DNA from: Sphingobacteriaceae bacterium
Lineage (GTDB): Bacteria > Bacteroidota > Bacteroidia > B-17B0 > Aurantibacillaceae
Direction of reading: 5' to 3'
Assembly (NCBI GenBank): GCA_023251695.1
Contig: JAHEYE010000025.1
Location: forward strand, 1-35,798
DNA length: 35,798 bases
Made by a program: the position numbers and the translations under genes
Shown here: in pieces, positions 32,728-35,798 of the stretch
Layout of the letters: every line of letters starts with the position of its first letter
How positions within the stretch are numbered: the first letter of the stretch is position 1
Notes under the pieces: generated by a model
The model's database searches: none
Seen by the model: the letters and a program-made list of their open reading frames with translations, nothing else
Told to the model about the DNA's origin: nothing

Positions 32728-34071
32728 TTATGCGTTTTTAAAATCCCAAGTCTCAAGAAACTTGGTGGTATAGTTTCCTTTTTTGAAATCTTCGTTTTGC
32801 ATTAATTTTAAATGAAATGGAATTGTGGTCTTTACACCCTCAATTACATATTCACTTAATGCACGATGCATTTTTGCAATGGCTTCTTCGCGTGTTTGTG
32901 CTACAGTAATTAATTTTCCAATCATACTATCATAATTCGGTGGAATTCTGTAACCACTATATACATGCGAATCAACACGGATGCCATGTCCGCCCGGTGT
33001 ATGTAAAGTTGTAATGACCCCCGGCGAAGGAACGAAATTCATGAATGGATTCTCTGCATTAATACGGCACTCGATAGCGTGCAACACCGGATAATAATTT
33101 TTTCCTGAAATAGGAACACCTGCTGCAACTAATATTTGCTCACGGATTAAATCGTAATTAATTACTTCTTCGGTTATCGGATGCTCTACTTGGATACGCG
33201 TGTTCATTTCCATAAAATAGAAATTACGGTGCTTATCCACTAAAAACTCAACTGTACCTACTCCTTCGTATGCAATTGATAAGGCAGCTTTCACAGCCGC
33301 ATCACCCATCGCTTCCCGTAATTCAGGCGTCATAAAAGGTGAAGGAGTTTCTTCTACCAATTTTTGGTGGCGACGTTGAATAGAACAATCACGCTCACTT
33401 AAATGACAAGCTTTACCATAAGCATCACCTACAATTTGAATTTCGATATGGCGTGGTTCTTCAATGTATTTTTCCATGTACATGGCGCCGTTTCCAAAAG
33501 CAGCACTTGCTTCTTGTGTCGCGCTGTCCCATGCAGCCTGAAAATCTTCTTCTTTCCAAATGATACGCATCCCTTTTCCACCACCACCTGCGGTAGCTTT
33601 TATAATAACAGGATAAACAATATCTTTTGCTAATCTTTTTCCTTCTTCAACACTCTCTAATAATCCAACAGAACCCGGAACACAAGGAACGCCCGCTGCA
33701 ATCATTGTTGCTTTGGCATTACTCTTATCACCCATTTTATTAATCATTTCAGGTGATGCACCAATAAATTTTATTTTATTCTGACGACAGATTTCAGAGA
33801 ATTTTGCATTCTCGCTTAAGAAACCATAACCCGGGTGAACAGCATCAGCATTCGTAATTTCGCATGCCGCAATAATATTCGACATGCTCAAATAGCTTTC
33901 CTTACTTGGGGGTGGACCAATACAAACAGCTTCATCAGCGAATTTCACATGCAACGAATCTTTGTCGGCCGTTGAATAAACTGCTACTGTTTTTATTCCC
34001 ATTTCGCGGCAAGTTCTGATAACCCTTAAGGCAATCTCTCCCCTGTTTGCGATTAATATTTTTTTAAACAT
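32728..34071 (-). CDS. accC: acetyl-CoA carboxylase, biotin carboxylase subunit
   Basis: A 447-residue biotin carboxylase: ATP-dependent carboxylation of the biotin on AccB, the first half-reaction of malonyl-CoA formation. Complete ATP-grasp enzyme: N-terminal KILIANRGEIALRVIRT, the glycine-rich KATAGGGGKGMRI, ERDCSIQRRHQKLVEE, and the catalytic EMNTRIQVEHPITEEV. Length is usual. It is downstream of accB on the same strand across an 80-bp spacer holding a repeat. A terminator follows. The carboxyltransferase genes accA and accD are not in the window. ATG start. Confidence 0.98.
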   Translation of the reverse strand: MFKKILIANRGEIALRVIRTCREMGIKTVAVYSTADKDSLHVKFADEAVCIGPPPSKESYLSMSNIIAACEITNADAVHPGYGFLSENAKFSEICRQNKIKFIGASPEMINKMGDKSNAKATMIAAGVPCVPGSVGLLESVEEGKRLAKDIVYPVIIKATAGGGGKGMRIIWKEEDFQAAWDSATQEASAAFGNGAMYMEKYIEEPRHIEIQIVGDAYGKACHLSERDCSIQRRHQKLVEETPSPFMTPELREAMGDAAVKAALSIAYEGVGTVEFLVDKHRNFYFMEMNTRIQVEHPITEEVINYDLIREQILVAAGVPISGKNYYPVLHAIECRINAENPFMNFVPSPGVITTLHTPGGHGIRVDSHVYSGYRIPPNYDSMIGKLITVAQTREEAIAKMHRALSEYVIEGVKTTIPFHLKLMQNEDFKKGNYTTKFLETWDFKNA

Positions 34072-34086
34072 AGTTTTTTATTTAAG

Positions 34087-34148
34087 ATTCAAAATCCAAG
34101 ATTCAAGGTTAACCCTGAACTTTGAATTTTAAATATTGAATTTTGAAT
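34087..34148. repeat. imperfect AT-rich inverted repeat between accB and accC
   Basis: ATTCAAAATCCAAGATTC at the left end is mirrored imperfectly by TTGAATTTTGAAT at the right end. It fills most of the 80-bp gap between two genes that are normally one operon, so it should be transcribed and could fold in the message. From memory, such TTCAAAATCCAAGATTC phrases recur in Bacteroidota intergenic regions. Confidence 0.5.
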
Positions 34149-34151
34149 TGC

Positions 34152-34661
34152 TTAAGCTGGGTCTACTAAGAATAAAGGTTGATCGTACTCTACAGGAGTC
34201 GCATCATTTACTAGCACCTTCACAATTTTACCTTTAATATCGCTTTCGATTTCGTTAAACAGTTTCATCGCCTCGATAATGCAAACCGGACTGCCGGGAG
34301 CCACCTCATCGCCAACGTTTGCGAATACAGGTTTATCTGGTCCGGAAGAACGGTAGAAAGTACCGATCATTGGAGATTTAATAGTAAGGTATTTCGAATC
34401 ATCTGCACCATTTCCGTTTGAGGTAGGATTGGAAGTTGATTTTGCTTCGTTTACAACAACCGAAGGATTGTGAACCGGCGCATTCGTAACAACATGTGTT
34501 GGTGTTGTTATTACCGGTGTTGGGTTTTGGTACATGACAGGTGCGCCCGATTGTTTTCCTGTTTTAATAACGATTTTAATCTCCTTGGTTTCTAGTTCAA
34601 CTTCATTGACCCCGCTTTTAGAAACAAACTTTATGAGGTCCTGGATTTCGTTTAATTTCAT
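34152..34661 (-). CDS. accB: acetyl-CoA carboxylase, biotin carboxyl carrier protein
   Basis: A 169-residue AccB. The N-terminus (MKLNEIQDLIKFVSKSGVNEV) is the usual family start. A Pro/Thr/Asn-rich linker spans about 45-88. The C-terminal biotinyl domain has SPMIGTFYRSSGPDKP and the biotin site EAMKLFNEIES, with K133 the biotinylated lysine. It carries the carboxyl group from AccC to the carboxyltransferase. A consensus -7 box lies about 60 bp upstream, and accC follows, so the two form one operon ending at the terminator at 32664. Confidence 0.97.
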   Translation of the reverse strand: MKLNEIQDLIKFVSKSGVNEVELETKEIKIVIKTGKQSGAPVMYQNPTPVITTPTHVVTNAPVHNPSVVVNEAKSTSNPTSNGNGADDSKYLTIKSPMIGTFYRSSGPDKPVFANVGDEVAPGSPVCIIEAMKLFNEIESDIKGKIVKVLVNDATPVEYDQPLFLVDPA

Positions 34662-34724
34662 TTGTAAGTTTTTTTAGTTTACCCTCTTGGATTTTTCTAT
34701 CCGCCGGGATTAGTTAGTTGGTGT

Positions 34725-34732
34725 CAAAAGTA
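34725..34732 (-). promoter_or_regulatory. TAnnTTTG -7 promoter element for accBC
   Basis: TACTTTTG on the minus strand fully matches the consensus. Transcription would start near 34718, giving a leader of about 57 nt before the ATG at 34661. No clear -33 TTG is visible; an AT tract lies there. Confidence 0.5.
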
Positions 34733-34807
34733 ACATTTTTTTAATTTAAGAAAAGTCTATTTTTCGCGTTTTTTGTTTAAAAAATCAACAAAATGTCCCA
34801 ATTTTAA

Positions 34808-34835
34808 CAAAAAAAGCCTCAAAATGAGGCTTTTT
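34808..34835 (-). terminator. rho-independent terminator of the isocitrate dehydrogenase gene
   Basis: AAAAAGCCTCA and TGAGGCTTTTT form an 11-bp stem around a tiny loop (34822-34824), followed on the minus strand by a run of seven T. It is about 20 bp beyond the stop of the dehydrogenase gene. The symmetric A and T runs would let it work in both directions. Confidence 0.88.
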
Positions 34836-34856
34836 CAATGATTTTTGGAGAATCGA

Positions 34857-35798
34857 CTATTTGGCCAATTTCTTTTTAAGGGCCGAATCTAATTCGTTTA
34901 AGAATTCTTCAGTGTAAAGATAATGTTTACCATGCTCCACTTTATTTCCATGAATACAAACTGCTAAATCTTTTGTCATTTTTCCACTCTCTACCACCTC
35001 AACACAAACTTCTTCTAAAGCTTTAGCGAACTTCATTAATTCAGTGTTACCATCTAGTTTACCACGGAACTCTAAACCACGGGTCCAGGCAAAGATACTT
35101 GCTATCGGGTTTGTAGAAGTAGGTTTACCTGCTTGGTGTTCACGGAAGTGACGGGTTACAGTACCATGAGCGGCTTCGGCTTCCATGGTTTTTCCATCCG
35201 GAGTAACAAGAACAGAAGTCATTAAACCTAAAGAACCAAAACCTTGCGCAACAGTATCGGATTGTACGTCGCCATCGTAGTTTTTACAAGCCCAAACAAA
35301 ATTACCATGCCACTTTAAAGCAGAAGCTACCATGTCATCAATTAAACGGTGCTCATACACAATTTTTGCTGCTTCAAATTTCGCTTTGAATTCTTTCTGA
35401 TAGATCTCTTCGAAAATATCTTTGAAACGGCCATCATATTTTTTTAAGATGGTGTTTTTAGTAGATAAATAAAGTGGCCATTTTTTTGATAAAGCGGTAT
35501 TGAAACAAGAATGTGCAAATCCTTTAATTGACTCATCGGTATTATACATGGTTAAAGCAACGCCATCGCTTTTGAAATTAAATACCTCAAACGATTGTAC
35601 TTCGCCACCACCTTCAGGTGTAAAAGTTACCGTTAATTTGCCTTTTCCTTTTGTTACAAAATCTGTAGCGCGGTATTGGTCACCAAATGCGTGACGGCCT
35701 ATACAGATAGGGGCGGTCCAATTAGGAACTAATCGCGGAACGTTTTTACAAACGATTGGTTCACGGAAAACAGTACCATCTAAAATATTACGGATGGT
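34857..35798 (-). CDS. icd: NADP-dependent isocitrate dehydrogenase (eukaryotic-type), N-terminus cut by window edge
   Basis: The open frame continues past the first internal Met at 35549 to the right edge, giving 313 residues plus a stop; about 90-100 N-terminal residues are missing. Oxidative decarboxylation of isocitrate to 2-oxoglutarate in the TCA cycle. Motifs: TIRNILDGTVFREPI, IGRHAFGDQYRATDF, LIDDMVASALKWHGNFVWACKNYDGDVQSD (in part), then GSLGLMTSVLVTPDGK, EAAHGTVTRH and STNPIASIFAWTRGL. This is the homodimeric subfamily related to eukaryotic IDH1/IDH2, which is common in Bacteroidota, rather than the E. coli type. A strong terminator follows. Confidence 0.95.
   Translation of the reverse strand, partial: TIRNILDGTVFREPIVCKNVPRLVPNWTAPICIGRHAFGDQYRATDFVTKGKGKLTVTFTPEGGGEVQSFEVFNFKSDGVALTMYNTDESIKGFAHSCFNTALSKKWPLYLSTKNTILKKYDGRFKDIFEEIYQKEFKAKFEAAKIVYEHRLIDDMVASALKWHGNFVWACKNYDGDVQSDTVAQGFGSLGLMTSVLVTPDGKTMEAEAAHGTVTRHFREHQAGKPTSTNPIASIFAWTRGLEFRGKLDGNTELMKFAKALEEVCVEVVESGKMTKDLAVCIHGNKVEHGKHYLYTEEFLNELDSALKKKLAK

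Noticed and set aside
34857..35549. Isocitrate dehydrogenase as a complete 230-residue gene
   Set aside because: The same frame stays open and keeps matching the family (TIRNILDGTVFREPI) to the right edge; 35549 is only an internal Met.

Overview
The window is a stretch of chromosome from a member of the Bacteroidota. It is AT-rich and carries several phylum markers: gliding-motility ABC genes gldF and gldG, a secreted protein with a C-terminal type IX sorting domain, a DUF4783-type gene beside nadC, a 14-blade propeller sensor kinase, and many intergenic TAnnTTTG boxes (the Bacteroidota -7 element) in place of sigma70 -10 boxes. Several genes appear to start at TTG or GTG. I see no rRNA, tRNA, prophage, insertion sequence or CRISPR array. 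The genus cannot be fixed from the sequence.

Layout. 1-2478 (-): M1-type metallopeptidase, cut by the left edge. 2554-3678 (-): PP-loop N-acetyl sugar amidotransferase. 3726-4959 (-): nadC and a DUF4783 protein, divergent from rlmH (5007-5480, +). 5615-6721 (+): fatty acid desaturase, convergent with a large AsmA-like protein (6762-9368, -). 9451-11121 (-): small lipoprotein and T9SS cargo protein. 11327-12276 (+): thioredoxin-fold protein and small lipoprotein. 12278-14815 (-): lptD, divergent from an N-acetylmuramoyl-L-alanine amidase (14874-16409, +). 16488-18401 (-): yidC. 18501-19007 (-): exported protein of unknown role. 19195-22910 (-): two-component system (LuxR-type regulator and propeller kinase). 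23274-23801 (+): thioredoxin-fold protein without catalytic cysteines. 23845-25179 (-): dicarboxylate/amino-acid symporter. 25308-25634 (+): MazG-like pyrophosphohydrolase. 25635-28087 (-): gldG and gldF. 28132-29942 (-): alpha/beta hydrolase and beta-lactamase-fold lipoprotein. 30087-30836 (-): mtgA. 30920-31408 (+): membrane-anchored thioredoxin. 31405-32536 (-): two tandem paralogous four-cysteine membrane proteins. 32728-34661 (-): accC and accB. 34857-35798 (-): NADP-type isocitrate dehydrogenase, cut by the right edge.

The common theme is the cell envelope: LPS export to the outer membrane (lptD), membrane insertion (yidC), peptidoglycan synthesis and cleavage (mtgA, amidase), AsmA-type lipid or OM maintenance, fatty acid synthesis and desaturation (accBC, desaturase), gliding (gldFG) and secretion (T9SS cargo). 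Most genes are core and the order is not obviously mobile. The less explained parts are the propeller kinase with its neighbouring redox-dead thioredoxin-fold gene and palindrome, the tandem four-cysteine membrane proteins beside a thioredoxin, a 100-bp heptamer repeat abutting a lipoprotein start codon, and several intergenic palindromes that look like dispersed genome repeats.
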